Numbered from the stretch's first letter, positions 1-8,234 are shown. The stretch: 15,242 nucleotides of DNA from Ignavibacteria bacterium (GCA_027347805.1 DAIEQP010000045.1:1-15242), one strand, 5' to 3'. Made by a program: numbers and translations. The notes: generated by a model not told the origin, from the letters alone.

Positions 1-214
1 TATGCCCAAACTGATGTTTTGAATCCGGCTTTTCACGGGACATTTTAACAGCTATTTTAATTCCTATAGAAACCAAAATATCTGTAAATGAATTTAGAGC
101 TTCTGATATTACTGCAATTGAGTTGGATAAAATTCCTACTACAGCTTTTATCACAAAGAGAAAAATATTAATTCCAAGCGCAACATCCGTTGCGCGTTTT
201 AATCTATGGGGCAT
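1..214 (-). CDS. Cation diffusion facilitator (CDF) transporter, N-terminal part, cut by window edge
   Basis: The minus strand reads from an ATG at 214-212 to the window edge without a stop, giving 71 residues of a probable membrane metal/proton antiporter that exports divalent cations such as Zn, Co, Fe or Mn. Residues about 11-31 and 33-58 form hydrophobic segments (TM1-TM2). The TM2 region ISEALNSFTDILVS matches the CDF metal-site helix, and the PDSKHQFGH stretch (residues 63-71) matches the conserved loop usually seen as PxxxHPFGH. Asn41 sits where many CDFs carry His or Asp, four residues before Asp45, so the metal preference cannot be read by analogy. The gene follows peptidase T on the same strand, but a strong hairpin lies between them, so it is probably separately transcribed. 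No clear Shine-Dalgarno precedes the ATG. The family call is fairly sure; the substrate is unknown. Confidence 0.8.
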   Translation of the reverse strand, partial: MPHRLKRATDVALGINIFLFVIKAVVGILSNSIAVISEALNSFTDILVSIGIKIAVKMSREKPDSKHQFGH

Positions 215-222
215 TATTTATA

Positions 223-253
223 AAAAGGTTCAGATTTAAATTCTGAACCTTTT
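223..253 (-). terminator. Terminator downstream of pepT, T-tracts on both strands
   Basis: A perfect 12-bp inverted repeat (AAAAGGTTCAGA at 223-234 with TCTGAACCTTTT at 242-253) encloses a 7-nt loop. On the minus strand it follows the pepT stop by about 20 nt and runs into a short T-tract; on the plus strand it is also followed by T-rich sequence. It separates pepT from the CDF gene. Confidence 0.8.
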
Positions 254-271
254 CCTTTTTTTAATTATTAG

Positions 272-1522
272 CTATGATTTTTCTTCCCATACTTGGGCTA
301 ATGTTACAATCATCTTTACTGCTTCATGCATATCCTGAACAGCAACATATTCAGTGTATGAATGAAAATTATGCCCGCCGGCAAAAAGGTTTGGAGTCGG
401 CAGGCCCATAAAACTTAAGCGGGAACCATCTGTGCCGCCGCGGATTGATGAACGAATTGGCTCAATACTTAACCGATTCAAAGCTTCAATTGCAAATTCT
501 TCTACCTGCGGGTGTTTATCCAAAACATATTTCATATTGCGGTATTGTTCATTAACCTGGAATTCATAAGTTGAACCGGGAAACTGAGCTATAGCTTTTT
601 CACATAAATCCTTCAGCAAGTTTTCAAACTCGACAAGCTTTTCAGCATAGAAATCTCTGATGATGAACTTGATGATTGTCTGCGTTTCATTACCTGTAAC
701 TGAAGTTGGATGAACATAACCTTCTCTCTTTTCGGTTGTTTCAGGAGAAAGTGTTTCTTTTGGAAGCATTTCTAAAAATCTTGATGCAATTTTTATTGAG
801 TTAACCATTTTCCCTTTTGCATAACCGGGATGAACATTTTTACCGTTGAATTTTATTACTAAGCCATCGGCACTGAATGTTTCTGTTTCAACTTCACCGC
901 GGGTCGAACCATCAATTGTGTAAGCATACTTTGCACCAAATTTTTGAACATCAAATTTTTCTGTACCTCTGCCAACCTCTTCATCCGGTGTAAAACATAT
1001 TCTGATTTTCCCATGTTTAATTTCAGGATGGGAAATAAGGTATGCCATGGCATCAACAATTTCTGCAATACCTGCTTTATCATCGGCGCCGAGCAAAGTT
1101 GTTCCATCAGTCGTAATAATATCAAGCCCGATCATATCTTTTAATTCAGGGTTGCCGGCAGCGTCAATCACTTTGGTTTTATCATTAGGCAGAATAATAT
1201 CTCCTCCCTGATAATTTTTATGTATTACCGGATTCACATTAGCGCCAGTAACAGCAGGAGATGAATCTACATGCGCAATAAATCCAATTGTAGCAACATC
1301 TTTGTCTGTATTTGATGGAAGAGTTGCCATTACATATCCGTACTGATCAATATCAACTTCTGTTAATCCAACCTGTTTTAATTCTTCAACGAGCAGTTTA
1401 GATAACTCAATTTGTTTAGGATCACTTGGAAATGTTTCCGAATCTTCATTCGATTGAGTATCAATTTTTACGTATTTTAAAAAGCGGTCAACACAACTAA
1501 ATTTGTAATTGGAATCGAACAT
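272..1522 (-). CDS. pepT: Peptidase T (tripeptide aminopeptidase)
   Basis: This is an M20-family zinc tripeptidase that removes the N-terminal residue from tripeptides in the cytoplasm, acting late in peptide turnover. From the ATG at 1522 the protein has 416 residues, close to the usual length of about 408-410. Visible metal-site and catalytic residues are H84 and D86 (IAHVDSSP), D147 (GADDKAG), E181/E182 (TPDEEVGRG), D204 (TIDGSTRGE) and H384 (GGHNFHSYTE). The dimerisation domain occupies roughly residues 210-325. An in-frame ATG 18 codons upstream exists, but the start at 1522 is preceded by AGAAAGAGGA at good spacing and gives the normal PepT N-terminus. The gene is divergent from the nucleoside phosphorylase gene, ends in TAG and is followed by a strong hairpin. 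No defect is seen. Confidence 0.95.
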   Translation of the reverse strand: MFDSNYKFSCVDRFLKYVKIDTQSNEDSETFPSDPKQIELSKLLVEELKQVGLTEVDIDQYGYVMATLPSNTDKDVATIGFIAHVDSSPAVTGANVNPVIHKNYQGGDIILPNDKTKVIDAAGNPELKDMIGLDIITTDGTTLLGADDKAGIAEIVDAMAYLISHPEIKHGKIRICFTPDEEVGRGTEKFDVQKFGAKYAYTIDGSTRGEVETETFSADGLVIKFNGKNVHPGYAKGKMVNSIKIASRFLEMLPKETLSPETTEKREGYVHPTSVTGNETQTIIKFIIRDFYAEKLVEFENLLKDLCEKAIAQFPGSTYEFQVNEQYRNMKYVLDKHPQVEEFAIEALNRLSIEPIRSSIRGGTDGSRLSFMGLPTPNLFAGGHNFHSYTEYVAVQDMHEAVKMIVTLAQVWEEKS

Positions 1523-1603
1523 GATTTCCTCTTTCTGAAATTTTTTATGTGAGCAAGTTAATAGAGTTAGATTCAAGCGTCAAGATTATGACCGCAGTGT
1601 AAT

Positions 1604-1612
1604 TAATTTTGC
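1604..1612 (+). promoter_or_regulatory. Bacteroidota-type -7 box before pdp
   Basis: TAATTTTGC matches the Bacteroidota primary-sigma -7 consensus TAnnTTTGY exactly and lies 24 nt before the pdp start codon. This implies a short leader containing the TGGAG ribosome-binding site at 1627-1631. No convincing -33 TTG was found, so support comes from one element only. Confidence 0.45.
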
Positions 1613-1636
1613 TCAGATAATTTTTGTGGAGAATAA

Positions 1637-2950
1637 ATGAATACAGTAGAACTAATTAGAAAAAAAAGACAGGGCAAAGCGCTTACAATCGAAGAAATCG
1701 ACTTTATGATTCAAAATTTTATAAAGGGAACTATTCCTGATTATCAGGTGGCGGCATTTCTAATGGCTGCTTTTATTCAGGGATTGAACAAATGGGAAAC
1801 ATCTGCTCTCACAAGTTCTATGTTATTCAGCGGTGAAGTTTTAGATCTTTCTTCAATACCAGGAATTAAAGTTGATAAACATTCCACCGGGGGTGTGGGC
1901 GATAAAACTTCATTGATACTTGCGCCAATAGTAGCAGCGGCAGGAATAAGAGTGCCAATGATTAGCGGGCGCGGACTTGGTCACACCGGCGGAACACTTG
2001 ATAAACTCGAAGCAATTCCCGGTTTTAGAACCGATCTTAATCTAAAGGAATATAAAAGTGTATTGAAAAAATGCGGTGCAGTTCTGATTGGTCAAACTAA
2101 AGAAATTGCACCGGCAGATAAGATGATATATGCTCTACGTGATGTAACCGCAACAGTTGAGTCAATTCCATTAATCACTGCAAGCATAATGAGTAAAAAA
2201 CTTGCTGAAGGAATAGATGGACTTGTCCTTGATGTTAAAACCGGTAGCGGCGCCTTTATGCAAAAGTTTTCGGATGCAAAAAAACTTGCAACATCGCTCA
2301 TGGACACTGCAATTTCATTTAATAAGAAAGTAATAGCGTTTATAACAGATATGAACCAACCTCTTGGAAATTATATTGGCAACTGGCTTGAAGTTTATGA
2401 ATCCGTGAAAATTCTGGAGGGAGAAATTACAAATGATCTTTCCGAACTTTCTTTTACGCTTTCCGGGGCAATGATTTTTCTTGGTGGAAAAGCAAAATCA
2501 ACTAAAGAAGGTATAGAAATTTCCAAAGAACTAGTAAAGAGTGGAAAGGCATTGAATAAATTTCTGGAGATTGCAAAGCTTCAGAATGGAGATATTTCTT
2601 ATCTGAAAAATTTGGATCGATATCCCAAATCCAAATACCACGAAAAATTGTATGCTGATAAAACCGGCTACATAAAATAAATTGATTGCTACCAGATAGG
2701 AATGGCGTCTCTAGAACTTGGTGCTGGTAGATTAACAATGACAGACAAAATTGATCCCAAAGCGGGAATTATTTTTTATCCTAAAATCGGGGACAAAATT
2801 ACAAAAGGCACTTTGATTGCTGATATTTTCACTGATAAAAAAGAAAAGATTGATGAAGCAAAACAAAAGATGATTTATGCGATAAAATTAAGCAGAGAAA
2901 AAACAAAACCGGTAAAATTAATTCATTCCATCATTTCGTCTGAAAGATAA
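1637..2950 (+). pseudogene. pdp: Pyrimidine-nucleoside/thymidine phosphorylase interrupted by one in-frame TAA
   Basis: The protein would cleave thymidine, and perhaps uridine, with phosphate to give the base and (deoxy)ribose-1-phosphate in cytoplasmic nucleoside salvage. Residues 81-92 (KHSTGGVGDKTS) form the phosphate-binding loop, and SGRGLGHTGGTLDKLE (110-125) matches the family signature. R168, S183 and K187/K188 fit the pyrimidine-binding site. The frame is open to residue 347, meets TAA at 2678-2680, then continues in the same frame through a recognisable C-terminal domain (IDCYQIGMASLELGAGR onward) to a second TAA at 2948-2950. The full span is 437 codons, matching the usual length of about 433-440, so this is a single nonsense codon without a frameshift. 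Truncation at 347 removes the C-terminal domain. TGGAG precedes the ATG, and a hairpin terminator follows. Natural mutation, sequence error or readthrough all remain possible. DeoA is the alternative family name. Confidence 0.85.
2678..2680 (+). other. In-frame TAA inside pdp
   Basis: The codon order is GGC TAC ATA AAA TAA ATT GAT TGC TAC CAG, translating as GYIK-stop-IDCYQ. Homologues carry Ser, Glu or a similar residue here, at the start of the C-terminal domain. TCA (Ser), GAA (Glu), CAA and AAA are each one base from TAA. The next ATG in frame, at 2702, has only a weak GATAGGA directly before it, so efficient reinitiation is unlikely. Confidence 0.8.
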
Positions 2951-2964
2951 ATCAAATTGACTCC

Positions 2965-2999
2965 AAACTCTCAGAAATCTACTGAGAGTTTTTTCTTTT
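2965..2999 (+). terminator. Rho-independent terminator after pdp
   Basis: A 10-bp perfect stem (AAACTCTCAG at 2965-2974 with CTGAGAGTTT at 2982-2991), with a 7-nt loop, is followed by TTTCTTTT. It starts 15 nt after the final pdp stop, which supports the 3' part still being transcribed as part of pdp. Confidence 0.85.
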
Positions 3000-3022
3000 C
3001 ATTTATATCTTTTTTCGTTAAA

Positions 3023-3048
3023 TAGCTTTGAGTTCTTTAACATATAAT
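3023..3048 (+). promoter_or_regulatory. Candidate promoter elements before the doxX-like gene
   Basis: TAGCTTTG at 3023-3030 fits the Bacteroidota -7 form TAnnTTTG, and a canonical TATAAT lies at 3043-3048. Either could serve the gene at 3075. No good upstream hexamer was found at standard spacing for either, so the start site is uncertain. Confidence 0.35.
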
Positions 3049-3074
3049 ATCCATTAACAAATAGGAGAACTGCT

Positions 3075-3458
3075 ATGGAATTTCTGCATTACCTTGGTAG
3101 ATTGCTTTTTGGAGGATATTTTATTTTCAACGGTTACAATCATTTTACGAACAGCAAAATGATGATTGGGTATGCGCAAAGTAAAAATGTACCCATGGCA
3201 AATATAGCTGTTCCTTTCACAGGATTGATGTTAATAGTTGGCGGTCTAACTTACCTCTTCGATTTTCACGCTCTTGCAGGCTCACTTATATTAATCATTT
3301 TTATTGTGCCTGTAACTTTTATGATGCACGCATTCTGGTCTGTTGAAGATCCGAATCAGAAAATGGTTGAGATGGTAAATTTCACAAAAAATCTTGCGCT
3401 TCTAGGAGCATTGATTCTATTTGCTGTTTTACGCTACTCGCTCGGAATACCTTTATAA
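3075..3458 (+). CDS. DoxX-family integral membrane protein
   Basis: This is a 127-residue membrane protein with four hydrophobic segments, at about residues 5-22, 44-62, 66-88 and 104-121. The opening GRLLFGGYFIFNGYNHF is the typical DoxX first helix, and the length is normal for single-domain members. The family is broad: some members are quinone-linked or thiol-stress-linked membrane subunits, most are uncharacterised, and nothing here identifies a partner. The gene stands alone between two terminators, with AGGAG about 10 nt before the ATG. The family call is good; the function is unknown. Confidence 0.8.
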   Translation: MEFLHYLGRLLFGGYFIFNGYNHFTNSKMMIGYAQSKNVPMANIAVPFTGLMLIVGGLTYLFDFHALAGSLILIIFIVPVTFMMHAFWSVEDPNQKMVEMVNFTKNLALLGALILFAVLRYSLGIPL

Positions 3459-3477
3459 TATCTTATCGATAAAAAAT

Positions 3478-3502
3478 AAAGCCAGAGCAAATCTGGCTTT
3501 TT
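3478..3502. terminator. Bidirectional terminator between doxX-like gene and hydrolase
   Basis: AAAGCCAGA (3478-3486) pairs perfectly with TCTGGCTTT (3492-3500) around a 5-nt loop. T residues follow on the plus strand and an A-rich stretch precedes it, so a T-tract is present on the minus strand as well. It can end both convergent transcripts. Confidence 0.8.
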
Positions 3503-3570
3503 ATACATGTTTTTATCAGCAAGCTGCGGCCCATCATTTTTTTGTTTCTATTAATCTCCAATGTTCGAAT

Positions 3571-4671
3571 CTATAATTTCATCTTCAGAATTACTCCGAT
3601 CCAATCTTTTACTATTGCATAATACTCGGGATTGAAAAAATAATTCCTCGAATTATTTCTCTCCTGAATTTCCTGCAAGCAACCACTTGTTGTAATCGAC
3701 ATATTATGATCAGTTCCTTTTAGCATTTTCAAACGATAGAATTTGTTTTTTGCTTTCTTTAATGCAGCTTCATACGATTTAATTGCCTGCACCGGATTTA
3801 TCTGGGTATCTTTTTCGCCATAAAGCATAAATACCGGAATTGTAAGTTTCTCTATGATTTTTATCGGGTTAAAATGTGATACATCTTTTTCATCAATATC
3901 TCTTGGCCACCAGGTTTTTGCATGGTCAACAAAACTTGAATCATAATTGACTGATTTTATTTTTATCGGATTTTTTGTAAAGAAAGAAATCGCTTCATCA
4001 AATTCCGATTTATTATTTGTGCAGCGCAGAGTATTGAACATTTCCACATATTTATTTGATTGTTTTTCAGTGTAGCCTTCACAAATCATTTGTTTTCCAA
4101 TCAGGTAATTCCATTGGTTTATTGAATTTTCACCTGGACATGATGAGCCCATCATAAATTTAACATCGTTACATTTTGAAATTACTAGCGGCATTATGTA
4201 CCCTGCCTGGCTGCTTCCAAATAAACCGATTCTTTTTTCATCGATTTCAGGAAGCTGTTTCAACTTTTTGATTGCATCAACAATAATATCTGAAAGTTGA
4301 GCAAACAAACTATCGTCATTAAGTTTTCCCTTTGAATCACCGTTTCCCGGTTTATCAATTCTGAAGTAAGCAAAACCATTATCCAAAAAACAATTAACAA
4401 GTTTTTTTGTCTGCGGTGATTGAATTTTTCTGAAACTCGGACCGCTGCCGCTAACCCAAATTACCAGTGGGTGTTTTTCCTTTTCTTTTAACGGAAAATA
4501 AAGACTGCCAAGAATCTCAAAAGCATGAGATTTGAATTTTATTTCATCAATTCGTTTCGCATGCAAAATTGTATCAGGAATATCTATGTTATTGTTTCCA
4601 GCCATTACCGGCATAGAATACAATGCACATATTATTACACTAAGAAAAAGTATTTTTAAAAAAAGCTTCAT
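3571..4671 (-). CDS. Exported alpha/beta hydrolase (serine esterase/peptidase-like)
   Basis: The 366-residue protein begins with a Sec signal peptide (MKLFLKILFLSVIICALYS, probably cleaved near residue 24), so it acts outside the cytoplasm. The fold shows an oxyanion-type strand turn at HPLVIWVSGSGPS (67-79), the loop FRIDKPGNGDSKG (103-115), a nucleophile elbow GLFGSSQAG (149-157, Ser154), the acid in LYGEKDTQI (Asp288) and the histidine in KGTDHNM (His322). This is a complete Ser-Asp-His triad. It resembles prolyl-oligopeptidase-like or dienelactone-hydrolase-like enzymes, but the substrate cannot be told. It starts 20 nt after the kelch gene on the same strand, so the two are probably co-transcribed. 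Its own ribosome-binding site is weak, which fits translational dependence on the upstream gene. It ends in TAG before a bidirectional terminator. Confidence 0.8.
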   Translation of the reverse strand: MKLFLKILFLSVIICALYSMPVMAGNNNIDIPDTILHAKRIDEIKFKSHAFEILGSLYFPLKEKEKHPLVIWVSGSGPSFRKIQSPQTKKLVNCFLDNGFAYFRIDKPGNGDSKGKLNDDSLFAQLSDIIVDAIKKLKQLPEIDEKRIGLFGSSQAGYIMPLVISKCNDVKFMMGSSCPGENSINQWNYLIGKQMICEGYTEKQSNKYVEMFNTLRCTNNKSEFDEAISFFTKNPIKIKSVNYDSSFVDHAKTWWPRDIDEKDVSHFNPIKIIEKLTIPVFMLYGEKDTQINPVQAIKSYEAALKKAKNKFYRLKMLKGTDHNMSITTSGCLQEIQERNNSRNYFFNPEYYAIVKDWIGVILKMKL

Positions 4672-4691
4672 AATTCTAGGTTGTAATCAAT

Positions 4692-5687
4692 TCATTTATT
4701 TTTATCACTTTCAGGAAAGTAAACAAGAAAGTTATTTCTCTTCTCGTTTCCTGATGATGTATAAGTCAATCCACCCGAAATGAAAATTTTATCATCAATA
4801 ATGGAAGCCTGATGTGCTTGCACAGGATAAGGTAAATCACTTTTTCTCGTCCACTTGTTTTTTATGACATCATATTCATTCACGGAGGAAATCGTGCCTT
4901 TTCTCCATCCCCCAATTACATAAATTTTATTTTTGTATCCCACTACAGCGGCATCACACTGCGATGGAATTAATTCTGCTTTTTTAATAAATGTGTTTTT
5001 TACTGGATCGTATTCTTCCAAAACGGCAGAATCTCCAAGCATTCTATTGTTTGTTGTGTCAGATAGTATAAATATTTTATTATTTAGAACTGCAGCACCT
5101 ATTGCAAAATGTTTAAATGGCATCACTGTTTTAACAACCCAGGTATATTTAATAACATCATATTCTTCAATTGTGTAAACCGCGAGAGAATCCTTTTGTT
5201 TTGTTTTTATTTCCTTATTGCTCTCTCTTCCCCCTATTACATAAATTTTATTATTCAAAGCTACCGAATAATGAAAAGAGCGTGCTATTTTAATAGAAGA
5301 TTTTAAAGACCATTTATTCGAAAAACAATCATACATCATTAACAATTTGGATTTTTTCTTAAATGAATCTAATTCACCGCCAGCAACGAAAATTTTATTA
5401 CCCACTGTTAAAGCACAAGCTAATGAAACAGCTTGTGGTATTTCAGCCTTTGTTGACCACTCATTCTTAACAGGGTCATACATTTCTACAGAAGTAATAT
5501 CTCTAAATTCACTCTTGTCGCCAGTGGCACCACTTATTAAGAATAATTTTCCATTGGCTACTGCCGAGGCATGGAAAGTTCTTTTGATCTTTAAATTCGG
5601 TTTAATTTCCCAACAGGATTTAATAGCTTGACAGTTAACTTGTAATGTTACGAAAACTGTCCATACAATTAGCATAAGGATATTCAA
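4692..5687 (-). CDS. Exported kelch-repeat beta-propeller protein, TTG start
   Basis: The protein has 331 residues: a signal peptide (about 1-20) followed by six kelch-type repeats at roughly 37-84, 85-130, 135-190, 192-240, 243-285 and 290-325. These show recurring patterns such as NKIYVIGG (146-153 and 253-260), EYDVIKNKW (271-279) and MYDPVKNEW (69-77). This predicts a six-bladed propeller in the periplasm or outside the cell, usually a binding scaffold, though some relatives are sialic-acid mutarotases. The start is TTG at 5687-5685, chosen because CGGAGAT sits at proper spacing. The next ATG, four codons in, lacks a Shine-Dalgarno and would shorten the signal peptide. No canonical lipobox is seen (VNC precedes residue 20). 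The alpha/beta hydrolase lies 20 nt downstream. The fold is sure; the role is unknown. Confidence 0.85.
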   Translation of the reverse strand: MNILMLIVWTVFVTLQVNCQAIKSCWEIKPNLKIKRTFHASAVANGKLFLISGATGDKSEFRDITSVEMYDPVKNEWSTKAEIPQAVSLACALTVGNKIFVAGGELDSFKKKSKLLMMYDCFSNKWSLKSSIKIARSFHYSVALNNKIYVIGGRESNKEIKTKQKDSLAVYTIEEYDVIKYTWVVKTVMPFKHFAIGAAVLNNKIFILSDTTNNRMLGDSAVLEEYDPVKNTFIKKAELIPSQCDAAVVGYKNKIYVIGGWRKGTISSVNEYDVIKNKWTRKSDLPYPVQAHQASIIDDKIFISGGLTYTSSGNEKRNNFLVYFPESDKNK

Positions 5688-5717
5688 ATTATCTCCGTTT
5701 GTTTACTTAGAAATCTC

Positions 5718-5745
5718 TTGTTAATGGTTTATGTATTATTATAAT
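5718..5745 (+). promoter_or_regulatory. Possible sigma-70-like promoter in the divergent gap before the DUF116-like gene
   Basis: TTGTTA (5718-5723) and TATAAT (5740-5745) are separated by 16 nt on the plus strand. This would give a leader of about 200 nt before the gene at 5954. In AT-rich DNA such a match is easily fortuitous. Nothing else definable was seen in the 5688-5953 gap. Confidence 0.25.
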
Positions 5746-5953
5746 AGAGTCATTAAATTGAGGGGAACGTTAAAAGTAACTTAAAAATAACATTACAAAA
5801 ACAAATTATGTTCTGGTCTTTAGTCGATCTTATTTATTAAAAGTTTGTAGAATGTATATTATAGGTTATTAGATTTTATTCTTATTAAGAAACATATTGA
5901 TAGCGCTTTCGTCTAATTTCAAAACGAATTACCTACTTATAAAATTTTTATCC

Positions 5954-7114
5954 ATGGAACCAGTTACTTATTCTCTAAAACTTGATAAACCGAATTCCAA
6001 TGATTATTACAATGAAGTTCATTTGTTTACAAACGAAGTACTGTTTAGAGCGCAATCCTCCCTCTCTCCCATTGTTAATGACTACATAGAATACATAAAA
6101 GAATTTAACCTGGAAATTGTTCGGGAAAAAGAAGAATACATTTTGGAATTGTTAAGTTTTGGAATTCTTTGGCAAACATATTCTCATTTTGCTCTCGGCG
6201 TTCGCTTTGCACCTTTTATTGCTCTATCTAAAATGGGAGAATGGAGAAAAAAACATCAGAAGTTAAAACCAATGATTGATTTTTCCCGGGGTGTGCTTAC
6301 AACCCTTCTGCTTTTGCCTAAAAACAATGAAAAGAGATTGACACCAACTCCATCTCTTGAACAAATTGACCGTGTTTGTTTGTGGTTTGAAGCTACCGGA
6401 GAGTTTAGAGAACAGGCATTACGTTTTATTTTATGGCGCGCATATTGGGGAACAATACCTAAAGAAAGAGTCGCAATTATTTTTGCTGCCATTTCAGATT
6501 TTACTAACTGGTTCAAAAAAAACTCTGAAGAAAAACTGGGCAAGTACACAGAGAATGTTCAGCCTTTCTTATATAATTCCAGCGAAAAATATAAATGGCG
6601 TGAGGATAGAATTTCCTGCACACGTACCCGGGCTGAATATCATCTTAACATGGTTGGCGCAGATTTAATGAACCGTTCCTTCCATGATGATTATTCAAAC
6701 ACAACTTCAACTTCGGTTTTATTGCCCGGCTGTATGCGTTTTCGCCCGGCAGATAAATGCGAAGCAATAAAAGAAGCAAAGGGATTAAAATGCATAGGCT
6801 GCGAATCGAAATGCAGGGTTAACCAATTTAAAGTCATGGGAGAGAAAAAAAATTTCGAAGTATATGTAATTCCTCACGCATCTGATCTTTCTTTGTGGGC
6901 ACCAAAAGGCAAAGACAACCGCCGGGGAATAATTGCTTCGGCTTGTGTTACAACATTAGTTGAAGGCGGTTGGGAATTAAAACGTTATGGTGTTCCGGCA
7001 CAGTGCGTTCTGTTAGATTACAGCGGCTGTAAAAAACACTGGCATCCAACCGGTGTTGAAACTTCATTAAACAAAAAGGAACTGGAAAGACTTCTAGTTA
7101 AGAATAAAAATTAA
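5954..7114 (+). CDS. DUF116-like cysteine-rich protein of unknown function
   Basis: The protein has 386 residues and two parts. The N-terminal half (1-210) is largely helical and has few recognisable features. The C-terminal half carries nine cysteines, including C260, C269, C280, C283 and C287 (CMRFRPADKC then CIGCESKC), C331, C351 and C359. It ends with the block IASACVTTLVEGGWELKRYG (328-346) and the block QCVLLDYSGCKKHWHP (350-365), which I recognise as DUF116-type. The spacing of C280-x2-C283-x3-C287 suggests an iron-sulfur or zinc site, but this is inferred. The ATG at 5954 is used; a TTG 19 codons earlier lacks a better ribosome-binding site, and neither has a clear Shine-Dalgarno. It stands alone, tail to tail with the acetyltransferase gene (9-nt gap). 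It has no signal peptide and is presumably cytoplasmic. The family assignment is from memory of motifs. Confidence 0.6.
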   Translation: MEPVTYSLKLDKPNSNDYYNEVHLFTNEVLFRAQSSLSPIVNDYIEYIKEFNLEIVREKEEYILELLSFGILWQTYSHFALGVRFAPFIALSKMGEWRKKHQKLKPMIDFSRGVLTTLLLLPKNNEKRLTPTPSLEQIDRVCLWFEATGEFREQALRFILWRAYWGTIPKERVAIIFAAISDFTNWFKKNSEEKLGKYTENVQPFLYNSSEKYKWREDRISCTRTRAEYHLNMVGADLMNRSFHDDYSNTTSTSVLLPGCMRFRPADKCEAIKEAKGLKCIGCESKCRVNQFKVMGEKKNFEVYVIPHASDLSLWAPKGKDNRRGIIASACVTTLVEGGWELKRYGVPAQCVLLDYSGCKKHWHPTGVETSLNKKELERLLVKNKN

Positions 7115-7123
7115 GTAAAATTA

Positions 7124-7972
7124 TTACCCTAACTCAAATGTAGTTACGCCATAAGTTCTATCAACTGAAATATCCGGAAACTCCCCAGTATACATTCGGG
7201 CTGTTCCAAATATATTCTGCATTTTATATCGTGAAGCAAGATTTACTGCGTGCAGGTTAACTTCAGGTACATCGAGAAAGATTAATTCATTTTCCTGTAC
7301 ATGCTTTGTTAAATCCAGAAAAATATTTTCTGCTATCGATTCATTATCTGCAAACAATGGTCCAATTTTGTAACCCACCCTGCATTTACGTATCACACCA
7401 AATCCTGATATCTCTTTATTCTTTTGATGAACGACTGAATAACTTGCAGGCATTTGGATCCAAGACTCTAAAAATGATTTTCTACTAACCGGAAAGAATT
7501 CATTATCATATTTTTCGATCAGCTCAAATGGAATTGTTGATGCAAGAAAGAGATTTTTTGAATCATACTCAGCATGAGCATTATTCCACTGATACCTAAT
7601 GTTACTGTAAGCAAATTTGAAACCTGATTTTTTATAATTCCCCTGCTGTGCAAAGACGCCATCAAGAGCAATATTATGCCCGGCAAGTTTTTTAATTCCT
7701 TCATTCCAAATTTGTATTCCATATCCTTTAACACGTAATTCGGGAACAACAATATAAAAACCGATGAATCCGAATTTTTTTTGATATGACACTGCCGATA
7801 TACATGCAATTGGTTTATCGTTTAGAAGACCAACTAAAAATCCTTTTTGATCGGCAGAATAAAAGGGTTCTAAATCATACAGCCCCGGATTCCATCCTTC
7901 GTTTGCTGCAAGTTTAATTGCAAAATCGAGTTCATCTTTTTTCATGGTTCTGATTACAAAATTCTCAGCCAT
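7124..7972 (-). CDS. GNAT N-acetyltransferase with C-terminal Acetyltransf_18-like domain
   Basis: The 282-residue cytoplasmic protein opens with a GNAT domain (about 4-135) that would bind acetyl-CoA. The segment AANEGWNPGLYDLEPFYSAD (22-41) is typical of the YitH-like subgroup, and PELRVKGYG (77-85) is motif A, the pyrophosphate-binding RxxGxG turn. LDGVFAQQGNYKKSGF (103-118) is the conserved end of the fold. A second domain (about 145-282), containing SGFGVIRKCRVGYKIGPLFA (189-208), matches the extra C-terminal domain found in these two-domain proteins. The acceptor substrate is unknown. The start is supported by GCGAGG five nt before the ATG. The gene converges on the DUF116-like gene with a 9-nt gap and no hairpin, so the two transcripts probably overlap at their 3' ends. 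Confidence 0.8.
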   Translation of the reverse strand: MAENFVIRTMKKDELDFAIKLAANEGWNPGLYDLEPFYSADQKGFLVGLLNDKPIACISAVSYQKKFGFIGFYIVVPELRVKGYGIQIWNEGIKKLAGHNIALDGVFAQQGNYKKSGFKFAYSNIRYQWNNAHAEYDSKNLFLASTIPFELIEKYDNEFFPVSRKSFLESWIQMPASYSVVHQKNKEISGFGVIRKCRVGYKIGPLFADNESIAENIFLDLTKHVQENELIFLDVPEVNLHAVNLASRYKMQNIFGTARMYTGEFPDISVDRTYGVTTFELG

Positions 7973-8193
7973 ATATACCTCGCTTTAACCGAAATGGATT
8001 TTATAACATAATATTCTAAATGATTAAGACAGAAATCGTTCTTTGGTTTAAACACATTTCTAAAATAACTATTAACAAAACTGCCATCAAAATTCTATAC
8101 AACAGACAATTTAACTAATAGTCCATTTGTGAAAAATTTTATTAATAAATATTAAGAATTAATTTTTAGGTTCTTTCTAAAACAATAAAAGAT

Positions 8194-8202
8194 TATATTT
8201 GC
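8194..8202 (+). promoter_or_regulatory. Bacteroidota-type -7 box for the mgtA leader transcript
   Basis: TATATTTGC fits TAnnTTTGY exactly. Transcription would begin near 8208, producing a leader of about 235 nt before mgtA that includes both short ORFs and the hairpin. The -33 element is not obvious. The preceding stretch 7973-8193 is AT-rich and shows no gene; it must also hold the promoter of the divergent acetyltransferase gene, which I could not pinpoint. Confidence 0.5.
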
Positions 8203-8234
8203 ACGGGTATTTTGAAACAATTATAAGGAAAAGA

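Noticed and set aside
2702..2950. Separate 82-residue gene after pdp
   Set aside because: It is in frame with pdp and matches the rest of the phosphorylase C-terminal domain, whose first residues (IDCYQIG) lie before this ATG.
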